This document shows, one piece after another, positions 51,456 to 59,791 of a DNA stretch of 64,000 nt. The position numbers were made by a program, and so were the translations under genes. The stretch covers positions 104,705 to 168,704 of the forward strand of contig JADJQA010000009.1 in assembly GCA_016712985.1 (NCBI GenBank). Direction: 5' to 3'. Below the pieces are notes generated by a model. It was not told the origin of the DNA, did not search any database, and saw nothing but the letters and a program-made list of their open reading frames with translations. This stretch comes from Sulfuritalea sp. (lineage in GTDB: Bacteria > Pseudomonadota > Gammaproteobacteria > Burkholderiales > Rhodocyclaceae). How positions within the stretch are numbered: the first letter of the stretch is position 1; every line of letters starts with the position of its first letter.

Positions 51456-51992
51456 TTACGTTGTTGATGGTGACGTCAACTGTCGGAGGGCTTCCGCGAT
51501 TTCCCGATACCACGAGAAGCGAGTCAGCGAGGGCGAATCAGGTCCAGCTTCTGCAGGACTGGTCTCGCTTGCCGTTTCACGGAGAAACGAGTCGGTGAGG
51601 CTGAACCCGCTCCAGCCAGCAGATGGGGGAATGCCAAAACGATTCGACGAGAGACCGTTATTGGCAATGACCAGGCTCGCGACATCGCTGAGGTCATACC
51701 AGTCCATGGCATCGTGAATCGGATCGATGGTCAATCCTGTCTCATTGGTTGCGAGCAAGACAGCCGTCTCGTGGAAGGCGCTCGTGCTGTCGGAGTCCTG
51801 GCCGCCAAATTGGTCGTCGGGCCATGGGGCCGTCGGCTCCTGAGCAAGCACAAACTGGGCGCTGGTGTCTGAGACGAGCAGCGCCATGCTGCCTGCGGAC
51901 CCAGGGTTTTCGAAGAAGGGTGCAGCCAATACTGGTGACGCAAGGGCCGCCAGCAGGCCCAGGGTCGGTAATGCCAAGCGGTTCATCTTCAT
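51456..51992 (-). CDS. Secreted protein of unknown function
   Basis: 178 residues. ATG 51992 has a strong AGGAGG site 9 bases upstream and gives a signal peptide (LPTLGLLAALASPVLAAP). The mature protein is acidic and rich in Ser/Asp/Thr (WPDDQFGGQDSDSTSAFH; IHDAMDWYDLSDVASLVIAN), without Cys. No recognised domain. It converges with the transglutaminase gene. Confidence 0.65.
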   Translation of the reverse strand: MKMNRLALPTLGLLAALASPVLAAPFFENPGSAGSMALLVSDTSAQFVLAQEPTAPWPDDQFGGQDSDSTSAFHETAVLLATNETGLTIDPIHDAMDWYDLSDVASLVIANNGLSSNRFGIPPSAGWSGFSLTDSFLRETASETSPAEAGPDSPSLTRFSWYREIAEALRQLTSPSTT

Positions 51993-52072
51993 GACTGAAG
52001 TCCTCCTGTCAGTCGCAGATTCCAATCCTGCGCCAGACTCGCATCCGGTCCACATCCGCGCGAAAGAACCGG

Positions 52073-52108
52073 GGTGACTCTGATGTTGCCTGGTTCATCG
52101 GAGTCACC
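52073..52108 (-). terminator. Hairpin downstream of the larger BON-domain gene
   Basis: GGTGACTC pairs with GAGTCACC (8 bp), with a further GATG/CATC pairing inside; TTCTTT follows on the minus strand. 11 bases after the stop at 52119. Confidence 0.55.
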
Positions 52109-52118
52109 TTGGTCCGGC

Positions 52119-52805
52119 TTACTGTTGCCCTTTGACGACCATGTCATTCTTGACCGATGACGCTCCCTTCACGCTCTTGGCAACGGCGACGGCCTTGTCG
52201 ATATCGGCGCGGGATCTGACGAATCCGCTCAACTGAACAACGCCCTTATAGGTTTCGACGTTGATTTCCGCTGACTTCAACGAGGCTTCTCCCAACACGG
52301 CTGCCTTCACCTTGCTGGTGATCACGGCGTCGTCGACATACTCTCCCGCGGATTCGTGCTTGGTCGCGGGTGCAGCGGCTTGCGCCTTGGCCGGCATGTT
52401 TTCGGCGGTCTGCATCGGTGCCTTGGCGCGCGCTTCAGCGGCCTTGGCATCAGTGACGCAGGTCTTCTTTTCGTTGCCGGTCATGTCGTCGCACTTTTCC
52501 TTTGCTACCGAGTAGTCGGCTTCCGCCCTGGCGATTGTCACTGCATGGTTGGCCTTGCTGCTGGGCTTGTAACTGGCCTCCAACTCGGCTCGAGCGACCT
52601 TTTCCTTGCCCTTGGCCTCGACCACGCAGATATCCTTGGCGTTGCCTGACAGCGAGCCGCAGGCCGCCTTGGCGGATTTGTATTCGGCGGAGGTCCTGTC
52701 CTTGCCGGCCTTGTAGTCAGCCTTGGACAAGCTTTCCGCCATCGCTCCGGCACTGAAGGCGAGGGTAATCGCCGCTGCGATTGTGGTGATGTTGGTTCTG
52801 TTCAT
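52119..52805 (-). CDS. Periplasmic BON-domain protein with Cys-containing repeats
   Basis: 228 residues from ATG 52805. Signal peptide ending GAMAES. Two similar repeats: AEYKSAKAACGSLSGNAKD with ICVVEAKGKEKVARAE, and ADYSVAKEKCDDMTGNEKK with TCVTDAKAAEARAKA, each with two Cys. A Pro/Ala linker follows, then a BON domain (YVDDAVITSKVKAAVLG; SAEINVETYKGVVQLSGFV). The BON part is nearly the same as in the lipoprotein at 17274. No palindrome was found directly upstream. Confidence 0.9.
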   Translation of the reverse strand: MNRTNITTIAAAITLAFSAGAMAESLSKADYKAGKDRTSAEYKSAKAACGSLSGNAKDICVVEAKGKEKVARAELEASYKPSSKANHAVTIARAEADYSVAKEKCDDMTGNEKKTCVTDAKAAEARAKAPMQTAENMPAKAQAAAPATKHESAGEYVDDAVITSKVKAAVLGEASLKSAEINVETYKGVVQLSGFVRSRADIDKAVAVAKSVKGASSVKNDMVVKGQQ

Positions 52806-52986
52806 GGTCGTTCCTTTCTGGGGTGGGTTGAGAAGTGGTCCGCCGCCGGATGAGGTCATCCCATGGCGAATTGCTTCGGGTGATTCGATTTGTTTCAAAT
52901 GCTTCGGTCAAATGGCGGCTGGTGGCGCCACTTGATCGATGGAGACGTGCTTGTTTCGGGGTTCTTCCCGGCGACCGCAGTGGCAG

Positions 52987-53133
52987 CTAAGCCCTGCGCC
53001 CGCCAATGACATTCACCAGGAAAATGACGACTGCGATCACCAGCAGAATGTGAATGAAACCGCCCAAGGTGTAGGAACTGACCAGTCCCAGCAACCAGAG
53101 GATGAGCAGAACAACAGCAACTGTGTACAACAT
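52987..53133 (-). CDS. DUF1328 (YtjA-like) small membrane protein
   Basis: 48 residues, two TMs: MLYTVAVVLLILWLLGLVSS and GFIHILLVIAVVIFLVNVIG. Exactly the DUF1328 layout, a stress-associated family of unknown function. ATG 53133; a longer frame upstream is non-homologous. A palindrome copy is 131 bases upstream. Confidence 0.93.
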   Translation of the reverse strand: MLYTVAVVLLILWLLGLVSSYTLGGFIHILLVIAVVIFLVNVIGGRRA

Positions 53134-53263
53134 GGCAATACTCCTTTCCTGATTTGCGCCGGGCCATTTGCCGCGCCCGGTTTGAAATTGCAGCGGCCAG
53201 CTTCTCTGGCGCCCTGTCTGCATCGTTACTGGAGGGAATTAAATACCTCGACCGCGGGACGGT

Positions 53264-53281
53264 CTGTGCGATATCGAACAT
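53264..53281. promoter_or_regulatory. Dispersed palindrome, copy 12
   Basis: CTGTGCGATATCGAACAT: one arm of each type (GTGCG/CGAAC). Confidence 0.55.
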
Positions 53282-53322
53282 AAGGGGGCGATTTGCATTT
53301 CTCGCAGATTCTCGAAAGCGGA

Positions 53323-53691
53323 CTACTCCCAGTACGGAGAACTGTCGTAGTAGCGATGCAATTCGCGGTTCCACTTTTCATCAGACATCGAAGGCCAGTG
53401 GTCCGCATCGAATCCGGGCGCCGCCTGCAGCCGATCCTTGGAAACGTTCAGTACGTATTGATTGTTCATCACGTTGTACTCGAACGCGCCGAACGGGATG
53501 GCGAACAGCTTTTGTCCCATGCCGAGAAAGCCGCCAAACGACACGACGGAGTAGGCGACCCTTCCGGTACGCGGGTCGATGGTGACTTCCTTTATCTCGC
53601 CGAGGCTATCGCCCTTAGGGTTGACGACTTTCGTGCCGATGATGCTCGACGCCTTTACGGGCGAATTTGAAAATGCTTGCAGTTGACTCAT
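53323..53691 (-). CDS. PRC-barrel domain protein
   Basis: 122 residues from ATG 53691. PRC-barrel: SSIIGTKVVNPKGDSLGEIK, EVTIDPRTGRVAYSVVSFGG, then FLGMGQKLFAIPFGAFEYN, and the tail FDADHWPSMSDEKWNRELHR. Such proteins are common in stress regulons of Gram-negatives, with unknown targets. Two palindrome copies lie 100 and 153 bases upstream. Confidence 0.93.
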   Translation of the reverse strand: MSQLQAFSNSPVKASSIIGTKVVNPKGDSLGEIKEVTIDPRTGRVAYSVVSFGGFLGMGQKLFAIPFGAFEYNVMNNQYVLNVSKDRLQAAPGFDADHWPSMSDEKWNRELHRYYDSSPYWE

Positions 53692-53790
53692 TTTGGCTCT
53701 CCTGAGGGTAGTGTTGGTGACAGTCGGGAGCGCGACACCGCGATTCCAACGCTCACCGTGGCTCAGAATATGCGGGAGGCCCGGCCCGTT

Positions 53791-53808
53791 CTGTGCGGTA
53801 GCGCCCAT
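53791..53808. promoter_or_regulatory. Dispersed palindrome, copy 13
   Basis: CTGTGCGGTAGCGCCCAT: intact left arm, weaker right arm; the flank CATAGCC recurs elsewhere. Confidence 0.5.
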
Positions 53809-53843
53809 AGCCATGCGAAGGCGAGCAGTTTCAGCCAGTCCTT

Positions 53844-53861
53844 GTGTTCGCTGTCGCACAG
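53844..53861. promoter_or_regulatory. Dispersed palindrome, copy 14
   Basis: GTGTTCGCTGTCGCACAG. 153 bases upstream of the PRC-barrel gene. Confidence 0.6.
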
Positions 53862-53886
53862 ATTGCATGGGTGAAGGCGGCGTTCT

Positions 53887-55032
53887 TCAAGTTCCGAGCA
53901 GTTCGCCTACCTGCTTGAGCGCATCGACGCGGTCGCAGACCACCTTGAAGATGCCAAGCAGCGGGGCGCCGAGCAGGAGACCCGAGGCGCCCCAAAGCCA
54001 GCCGAAGAAGAGCAGGGCGATGAACAGCACCGCCGCATTGACGCTCGCCGCCCGACTCTGCAGCCAGGTCATGAGCCCCATTCCTATCGTGCCGGCGACC
54101 AGAAGTGCGACGCCGCCTATCGCCAGGGCATGGAGCGCCGATCCGAACTGAAGGAAGGCGGCTATGCCGCTGCCCAGCACGACCAGCGCCGGGCCCAGGT
54201 AGGGGATGAAGTGCAATACTCCGGCGGCGACGCCCCAGACGCCTGCCGCCTCCATGCCTAGCGCCTCGAATGCCAGCCAGGTACCGATGCCGACCAGCGC
54301 ATTGGACGCCAGCGTGGCGAGCAGGTAACGCTGAACCTGGACGTCGATCTCGGCAAGGATTCGCACGGCCTCCTTTTTGCGCGACAGCGAGGGACCGACG
54401 AACTGCACCAGCTTGCGCCGGAAATGGGTGCCCGACGCCAGCAGGAAATAGGTGAGCAACAGCACAATCGGTGTTTGCGCGGCCACCGTGAACAGCAGCG
54501 CTGATTGCGCCAGAGCGTAGTCACGCAACCAGGTGGTGGGCTCGGAGGGCTTGAGCGCGATCACGCGCGCGCCCACCTTCGCGCCGGCGTCGGTCGCCGC
54601 TCCCTGGATCTCGTTGGCGGCTTCCTGCATGTTCTGCAATGCGGTGGGGCCGCCGGTGCGCGCGGTGATCAGGGTCTGCCGCAGTTTGCGCGCAGCGTCC
54701 GGCAGCTTTTCGATCATCGCCGCGGTGTCGTCGCCCAAGGCAAACGCGATCCAGGAAATTCCGCCGACCAGCGCGGCCAGCACCAGCGCCGCTGCCACCG
54801 CTGCGGGAATGTGACGTGCCTGAAACCAGTTCACCACCGGGCGCAGTGCGTAGCTCGCCAGAATCCCGAGCAGCAAGGGGACCACAAATGCGCGCGCCAG
54901 GTACAGCGCGGCGACCACCGCCATGACGGTCAATAGGCCGACCGCCACGGTGAGCCGTGACATACGGGATGCCCGGCCGGCGTGCTCCGTCGGCCCTGCC
55001 GGAGCGTCAGTGGAATCCGCGGTCTTGGTCAT
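53887..55032 (-). CDS. AI-2E family transporter (TqsA/PerM-like permease)
   Basis: 381 residues from ATG 55032; a longer upstream frame adds non-homologous sequence. About eight TMs in the usual 3+... arrangement: AVGLLTVMAVVAALYLARAF, VVPLLLGILASYALRPVVNW, LLFTVAAQTPIVLLLTYFLL, and FIALLFFGWLWGASGLLLGA with LLGIFKVVCDRVDALK at the end. Substrates vary in the family (AI-2, cations); none can be named here. Confidence 0.92.
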   Translation of the reverse strand: MTKTADSTDAPAGPTEHAGRASRMSRLTVAVGLLTVMAVVAALYLARAFVVPLLLGILASYALRPVVNWFQARHIPAAVAAALVLAALVGGISWIAFALGDDTAAMIEKLPDAARKLRQTLITARTGGPTALQNMQEAANEIQGAATDAGAKVGARVIALKPSEPTTWLRDYALAQSALLFTVAAQTPIVLLLTYFLLASGTHFRRKLVQFVGPSLSRKKEAVRILAEIDVQVQRYLLATLASNALVGIGTWLAFEALGMEAAGVWGVAAGVLHFIPYLGPALVVLGSGIAAFLQFGSALHALAIGGVALLVAGTIGMGLMTWLQSRAASVNAAVLFIALLFFGWLWGASGLLLGAPLLGIFKVVCDRVDALKQVGELLGT

Positions 55033-55109
55033 GGCTGGGCGCGCAAGCGCTTCGATAGGGAACAACAGTAGAGGCGAGTTGCGAGTTTCCTGCAATGCGC
55101 CGGATTTCT

Positions 55110-55127
55110 CTGTGCGCTGCCGTACGC
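55110..55127. promoter_or_regulatory. Dispersed palindrome, copy 15
   Basis: CTGTGCGCTGCCGTACGC. 78 bases upstream of the AI-2E permease. Confidence 0.5.
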
Positions 55128-55220
55128 AGGAGGTGGGCCGCAGGGATGAATTGTTGCGCCCGGCGTCGGGCGCGGTGGTTCGACGGTCTGCTTCCGGCTT
55201 GCGGGATATCCATCTCCGGT

Positions 55221-55238
55221 TGGTGCGCCAGAGCACAG
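55221..55238. promoter_or_regulatory. Dispersed palindrome, copy 16
   Basis: TGGTGCGCCAGAGCACAG. 168 bases upstream of the gene at 55406. Confidence 0.55.
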
Positions 55239-55405
55239 ACCGTTCCGCCGCAATGGCGATAATTGCAAGGCTGTCGCCGCCCCATCAGCCATGAATCCGC
55301 AAGGGTTGGCCGAAAGGACAGGGCGGGTCGAGCGTCGGAGATCCATTCGGCTGGCTGCACACAATAGGGCCGGCATTTCCTGCCAACTACAAGAGAGGCA
55401 TAGTC

Positions 55406-55840
55406 ATGAAATATCCAAAACTGCTTAACACGGCAATGGCCGCGATTCTGCTGGGCGTCGCCGCGTTCGGTTCCCTGGCGCAGGAGCAAAGCGATCAAGT
55501 CGCGCTCAGCGCCGGCGGCGTGTCCTACGTTTCCGGCGGCGTCGGAACGGCTTCGATCGACCGCCTTGATTCCCTCGCCGCAGATTTCAATCTCAAGCTC
55601 GTCTTTGCGCTGAAGGCTGGCGACTATGTAAGCGGCGTCAAGGTCACCATCTCTGATGCCGTGGGCAAGATGCTTCTGGACACGACGTCGCAGGGGCCGT
55701 GGTTATTGGCCAGGCTACCCGCCGGCAATTATCAAATCGTCGCCAGCTTTGCCGGCAATGCGGAAAGACGCACCGTCACCATCGGTTCGGAGAAACTGCG
55801 GACCGTCGATTTCCGCTGGGCGTCCCAGGCGCCGCGTTGA
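55406..55840 (+). CDS. Secreted carboxypeptidase-regulatory-like protein
   Basis: 144 residues; ATG 55406 with AGAGAGG 8 bases upstream. Signal peptide AAILLGVAAFGSLAQEQ. The rest (KLVFALKAGDYVSGVKVTIS; LLARLPAGNYQIVASFAG; TVTIGSEKLRTVDFRW) looks like a single beta-sandwich of the carboxypeptidase-regulatory/transthyretin type. Precise role unknown. Confidence 0.8.
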   Translation: MKYPKLLNTAMAAILLGVAAFGSLAQEQSDQVALSAGGVSYVSGGVGTASIDRLDSLAADFNLKLVFALKAGDYVSGVKVTISDAVGKMLLDTTSQGPWLLARLPAGNYQIVASFAGNAERRTVTIGSEKLRTVDFRWASQAPR

Positions 55841-55976
55841 GGTCTCGCCAGAACGCCACAGACAGATCGCTCAACCCTGGCTTGCCTTGCCGTACAGGGG
55901 CAAACCCCGGTCCCCTCAGCATGGCTAACGGGTTCGGTAGTGACGAATCCGTTGCATCGTGCTGCGCGCTGAGCCT

Positions 55977-56882
55977 TTATAGCGGCCCCGCTTCGGCCCG
56001 TTGTCGCAAGTGCTCCTTGCGCTTCATGTCGAGGTATTCGCCCTGTTCGAGTTCATGCAGTTGGCGTGGATAGCGCTCGACGGCCGCAAACCAGTCATGC
56101 AGGCTCTTTTCGAGCCGCGCCTGCGGGGGCGCCGACAAGGCGCCGAGGAAGGCCTCGATCGCCAGGTAGTAGCGCATGGTATTGCGTTCCACCATGCCGC
56201 GCATGCCGTCGATGTAGAGAGCCCGGCCGTCCGATTGTTTGCCCATGACAGTGAAGCCGACTTTGCCGCTGCCGATGGTGCCGAGGTAGGCCTGCATCGC
56301 CAGCCTGCCGGAAAATCCATACGCGTACGAGTATGTGAAGTGGATGAAGGTGCGGCCATTACCGAGGGGAACCGCTTCTAGGATGATGCGGTAGTCGTGG
56401 GTGCTGAGCGGCCCCTGATCCGCCGTCAGCATGACCATGAGATAGTCCGGTGTGGCCGCGGCGATGCGGTAGGCGAAGTCCACCCGGTAAGCCTCGTCCA
56501 CCGGCTGCTCGTGTTTCTTGCCGATATTGACCTGCAGCGCGCTGCCGTGGCTGTCGTTCGAGGCGCGGCAGTACTTGGTATTCAGATGCAGCATCAGGAT
56601 GTCGCACCAGCGGGCAGGCTCATTCAGCGCCGCGGCAGCAAGGGCGAACGGAGAATTGATGAGCGCATAGATGTCGCCTGTCACGCCGCCTGGAGTCTCG
56701 CTGGACTCCAGGTAGAGGGGGCTTTGGAACTGGTTTTGGCTGAGTTTGGGCTGCAATTGCCCGTACCTGGCACGCAGCATGGCGGCCGAATTCGCCGCGG
56801 AGTCGGCGCCTTGGACAACGCCTGCGCCAAGGCAAGCCAGGGCGATCGCAAGGCCCTGCGTCGCCGCCCAAAGTTTTTTCAT
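55977..56882 (-). CDS. Secreted protein of unknown function (about 300 residues)
   Basis: 301 residues from ATG 56882. Signal peptide LAIALACLGAGVVQGAD. Central part reads WCDILMLHLNTKYCRASNDS and YRVDFAYRIAAATPDYLMVM, followed by HFTYSYAYGFSGRLAMQAYL and GKVGFTVMGKQSDGRALYID, resembling the beta-rich START-like fold in appearance only. The C-terminus is a helical segment ending in KEHLRQRAEAGPL. Not recognised. Confidence 0.7.
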   Translation of the reverse strand: MKKLWAATQGLAIALACLGAGVVQGADSAANSAAMLRARYGQLQPKLSQNQFQSPLYLESSETPGGVTGDIYALINSPFALAAAALNEPARWCDILMLHLNTKYCRASNDSHGSALQVNIGKKHEQPVDEAYRVDFAYRIAAATPDYLMVMLTADQGPLSTHDYRIILEAVPLGNGRTFIHFTYSYAYGFSGRLAMQAYLGTIGSGKVGFTVMGKQSDGRALYIDGMRGMVERNTMRYYLAIEAFLGALSAPPQARLEKSLHDWFAAVERYPRQLHELEQGEYLDMKRKEHLRQRAEAGPL

Positions 56883-57237
56883 TGTCGATCCTGGTCTCAT
56901 GCTGTTGTCGCCTCTCAAGTCACTATTATTCCAGCGCCCTGCGGAGCGTGCAAGCAGGCAACAGCTTCCATGGAGGCTGCGGTGCCGGCCCTTGGCTCGC
57001 CCCGGCGGGCAGCGAAAGCAACAGGATGAACTCTTGCGCCGTGTCGGTCAGTGGGCTAGTCGTGAATGCGGAAGGCCGGGTCGTCGCGCAAAGCTGAACC
57101 GCGACGGTGCAAGACCTCAGGCGATACCTTGCGCAACCCGGCATGGACGGCACCGGAAGTTGCGAACAAATGCACCTTGATCGTGCGGTACTGCGTCGGC
57201 AATCCAGTTTTCCTCGCCGCTCCCGGGCAGTGTTGAA
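56883..57237. other. Gap without supported gene
   Basis: 355 bases between two minus-strand genes. Short frames exist on both strands, but none has a convincing ribosome-binding site or family resemblance. No palindrome copy seen. Confidence 0.5.
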
Positions 57238-57591
57238 TCAGCGTCGGGTGTACAGGAAGGCCGTGACCAGCCCGGCGCACGCGGCAACCGCGATTACCTT
57301 CCAGGGATTCTCCTTGACATACTGATTGGTGACATCTGCGGCGCCCTTGGCCTTCTGGGTGACCGCGATGCGCGCATCGTCGAACCTCGACTTGACCTCG
57401 CCCAGTCGTGCCGCGACCTTCGTGCGCACCGCAGAGAACTCGTCGATGCCGGAATTGGCAACTTCCTTCAGCAGGCCATCGGCGTCGTCGATAAGGCGTT
57501 TCAGGTCGCTTACAAGCGACTCCTTGCCGCGTTCGAGCGACTGCTTGCTGCGTTCCATGGGCCATTGTCTTGGGGCTAGTTCGGTATTCAT
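57238..57591 (-). CDS. DUF883 (ElaB/YqjD-like) ribosome- or membrane-associated protein
   Basis: 117 residues from ATG 57591. Long amphipathic helix (LVSDLKRLIDDADGLLKEVA; VRTKVAARLGEVKSRFDDAR) and a C-terminal TM (NPWKVIAVAACAGLVTAFLY then TRR), the ElaB/YqjD pattern of stationary-phase inner-membrane proteins. A palindrome copy is 179 bases upstream. Confidence 0.93.
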   Translation of the reverse strand: MNTELAPRQWPMERSKQSLERGKESLVSDLKRLIDDADGLLKEVANSGIDEFSAVRTKVAARLGEVKSRFDDARIAVTQKAKGAADVTNQYVKENPWKVIAVAACAGLVTAFLYTRR

Positions 57592-57769
57592 GATGTTTCC
57601 TCTCGTAAGTTGACCGGAGTGTGAGCGTTGGAGCAGGCTGTGCATGATCGCCATTGGCGGGGATCTTTCCGCAGAGTTGATTCAACGCCCCGTCGTCCTT
57701 CGCAAACAGCCATGAATTGAAGCGCAGACCTGACTCGGTTCACATCCTCCACCGCCCGAGGGATCGCGT

Positions 57770-57787
57770 CTGTGCGCCAACGTACCC
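57770..57787. promoter_or_regulatory. Dispersed palindrome, copy 17
   Basis: CTGTGCGCCAACGTACCC: left arm perfect, right arm partly eroded. Upstream of the DUF883 gene. Confidence 0.5.
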
Positions 57788-57817
57788 ATTGCGGTCGACG
57801 TCGCCAAAATGCTCGAT

Positions 57818-58315
57818 TTAACTTGCCATGGTCAGGTCGAGGTGTTCCTGGTTCACCATGCGCGCCTTGAGCAAGCGCGCCAGGGCCTTGCCGCCCTGCT
57901 CCATGATCTGCGCATGGTTGCGGACAAATATCGAGCGGGCAACCGGGGCGACCAGGTTCATCCACCACCGCTTGCTGCGGACATGCCACTCGTAATGGAC
58001 GACGCTGACCCTGCCCTGTCGGGAAAAATCCCAGCGGCCACACCCTTCAAGGTCACCGCGGGCAGTCCCCTCGATGACCACAAGTTCTTCGATGCGAGTG
58101 GCTCGTATATCGAACACCACCCGGTAAGGCAATTTCCCCTGCCAGGAGTAGCGCCGGATGTTGTTGATGCCATTGACGTTGCCGGATGCCGTCTGCTCGA
58201 CCTTGCGCACGCTCGGCCACCAGTTTGGCCAATGCAGCGAATCCTGGATGGCCGCATAGACCTCGTCCAGGGGCGCTTCGATACGCCAGATCGTCAGAAA
58301 GTGGTATTCCGCCAT
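57818..58315 (-). CDS. SRPBCC/START-like (polyketide cyclase family) protein
   Basis: 165 residues from ATG 58315 (MAEYHFLTIWRIEAPLDEVY). SRPBCC features: AAIQDSLHWPNWWPSVRKVE, NNIRRYSWQGKLPYRVVFDI, GRWDFSRQGRVSVVHYEWHV, and a long C-terminal helix (GGKALARLLKARMVNQEHLD). Ligand unknown. Divergent from the EncFtn-like gene, sharing two palindromes. A fragment of a second copy is at 58990-59090. Confidence 0.9.
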   Translation of the reverse strand: MAEYHFLTIWRIEAPLDEVYAAIQDSLHWPNWWPSVRKVEQTASGNVNGINNIRRYSWQGKLPYRVVFDIRATRIEELVVIEGTARGDLEGCGRWDFSRQGRVSVVHYEWHVRSKRWWMNLVAPVARSIFVRNHAQIMEQGGKALARLLKARMVNQEHLDLTMAS

Positions 58316-58382
58316 GTCACCGCCAATGTTCAAGACTCCTTGTTCGAGTCGCGCACAGGATGGCAGCCCCGGACGGCCTGCA

Positions 58383-58400
58383 CAGTTCGCCACCGCACAT
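58383..58400. promoter_or_regulatory. Dispersed palindrome, copy 18
   Basis: CAGTTCGCCACCGCACAT; 36 bases from the next copy. Part of the duplicated cassette. Confidence 0.55.
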
Positions 58401-58418
58401 AGCGCGAAACGGCAGCTT

Positions 58419-58436
58419 GTGTGCGCTGGCGAACAG
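58419..58436. promoter_or_regulatory. Dispersed palindrome, copy 19
   Basis: GTGTGCGCTGGCGAACAG, followed by AACAAGGAACGTTCTCGGAG as in the cassette at 59774. Confidence 0.65.
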
Positions 58437-58562
58437 AACAAGGAACGTTCTCGGAGCACCATTGTCGGCCGTCAGACATAGTGGCTTGAATCTGGCGGTT
58501 CGCCTCCAGCGCATCGTCCCGTTGATCCGCAGAGGAATCACCCTGACCCAAAGGAGAATGGA

Positions 58563-58850
58563 ATGTCCAGCATCGGTTATCACGAACCCATCGAGGAACT
58601 GTCGGACGCGACGCGCGAGATACACCGGGCAATCGTTTCCCTGATGGAGGAGCTGGAGGCCATCGATTGGTACAACCAGCGAGCCGATGCCTGCAAGGAC
58701 GTGGAACTCAAGGCGATCCTCGAGCACAATCGCGACGAGGAAAAAGAGCACGCGGCGATGCTGCTGGAGTGGATTCGGCGCATGGATCCGGAGCTGTCGG
58801 GCCAACTCAAGGACTACTTGTTTCGCGAAAAGCCGATAGCGCACAAGTGA
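58563..58850 (+). CDS. Encapsulated-ferritin-like (EncFtn) protein
   Basis: 95 residues. Strong match in memory to EncFtn, the half-ferritin that oxidises iron inside encapsulin shells: YHEPIEELSDATREIHRAIV, SLMEELEAIDWYNQRADACK, and LEHNRDEEKEHAAMLLEWIR with the metal-binding Glu and His. C-terminal DYLFREKPIAHK could be the shell-targeting tail. The encapsulin gene, normally next to it, is not found in the window. Confidence 0.9.
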   Translation: MSSIGYHEPIEELSDATREIHRAIVSLMEELEAIDWYNQRADACKDVELKAILEHNRDEEKEHAAMLLEWIRRMDPELSGQLKDYLFREKPIAHK

Positions 58851-58989
58851 TTCCAGATCGCGACGCAGTTCGCGACGGTTTCGAGTGCGGCCTTCAGTAC
58901 CTGGTTGCTAAATTCCGCGAACGCATTGCGCAATTCAGGATCACCATGATCGGTATTCTGATTTGTCCCGGCTACCTCTGCGGGCAACG

Positions 58990-59090
58990 GCTGGTGTTGC
59001 TGGCTTTCCCATCAAGTCGATGTGCTCCTGGCCAACCAAGGGCGCGTTGAGCAGGCGGGCCAGTTCCTTCCCGCCATGCTGCAATCATTG
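58990..59090 (-). pseudogene. Fragment of a second SRPBCC gene
   Basis: The minus strand reads QHGGKELARLLNAPLVGQEH followed by IDLMGK, matching the C-terminal helix of the protein at 57818-58315 (EQGGKALARLLKARMVNQEH). No upstream part of the domain is present. Confidence 0.7.
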
Positions 59091-59109
59091 CTCTCCTCGG
59101 GCTTATGAA

Positions 59110-59685
59110 TCATTGACCGACCGGCTTCTTGCCCACCAAGCAAATTCTTGTAAGTTGCAGCAATGCGGCGATGAGCTTCTGAATCAACTGCCTGGCCGGC
59201 TCGTCGGTAAGCCTTCCATCCCGGTCAAACCGCTGTGCGGCATTGCCGATCATCACTTCCGGTTGGTTGACCATGGCCATGTCCTGCGCAACAAGGATTT
59301 GTCGCAGGTGATATTGCGCGCGAGACGTTCCGAGATTTCCGGCAGAAGCCCCCATCATCGCCGCCGGTTTGCCCAGCCAGGCGCTTTTGCCATAGGGCCT
59401 CGACGCCCAGTCGATGGCGTTCTTGAGCCCGCCCGGAACTGAATAGTTGTACTCCGGGGTAGCAAACAGGATGGCATGCGCGGCCAGAATCCGGCGCTTG
59501 AATTCAATCACGCTGGCCGGCGGCGCCATTTCATCATCCTGATTGAAGACCGGAATCCCGTGGAGTTCGATCAGGTCCAGCACCGCGCCGTCCGGCACCA
59601 TTTCCTTCGTCGCCTTGAGGGCAAAGCGGTTGTAGGAGTCTTTGCGCAAACTCCCCACGATGCCCAGAATACGTATGACGTCCAT
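59110..59685 (-). CDS. NADPH-dependent FMN reductase (ChrR/ArsH-like)
   Basis: 191 residues from ATG 59685. Flavodoxin-like fold with the phosphate-binding motif GIVGSLRKDSYNRFALK, and LFATPEYNYSVPGGLKNAID, typical of quinone/chromate/azo reductases of this family. C-terminal MVNQPEVMIGNAAQRF matches. Divergent from the YflT-like gene, with three palindrome copies between them. Confidence 0.94.
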   Translation of the reverse strand: MDVIRILGIVGSLRKDSYNRFALKATKEMVPDGAVLDLIELHGIPVFNQDDEMAPPASVIEFKRRILAAHAILFATPEYNYSVPGGLKNAIDWASRPYGKSAWLGKPAAMMGASAGNLGTSRAQYHLRQILVAQDMAMVNQPEVMIGNAAQRFDRDGRLTDEPARQLIQKLIAALLQLTRICLVGKKPVGQ

Positions 59686-59740
59686 GTTCAAGAGTCCCTG
59701 TTCGAGTAACGCACGGGATGCCAGCCCGTGAGGTCCGGTT

Positions 59741-59758
59741 CTGTGCGCCAGCGCACAC
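59741..59758. promoter_or_regulatory. Dispersed palindrome, copy 20
   Basis: CTGTGCGCCAGCGCACAC: near-perfect. 56 bases upstream of the FMN reductase. Confidence 0.7.
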
Positions 59759-59773
59759 AAAACGCGGCGACCT

Positions 59774-59791
59774 GGGTGTGCTGGCGAACAG
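59774..59791. promoter_or_regulatory. Dispersed palindrome, copy 21
   Basis: GGGTGTGCTGGCGAACAG. Right half same as copy 19, with similar sequence following. Confidence 0.55.

Larger units (their letters stand above)
55033..55405. other. Divergent intergenic region with two palindromes
   Basis: 373 bases between the AI-2E permease and a secreted protein; no gene supported. Palindrome copies 15 and 16 lie 111 bases apart. Confidence 0.55.

Noticed and set aside
57056..57230. Possible small gene downstream of the DUF883 gene (minus strand)
   Set aside because: Readable only as an extension of a shifted DUF883 frame; no start, binding site or family match.
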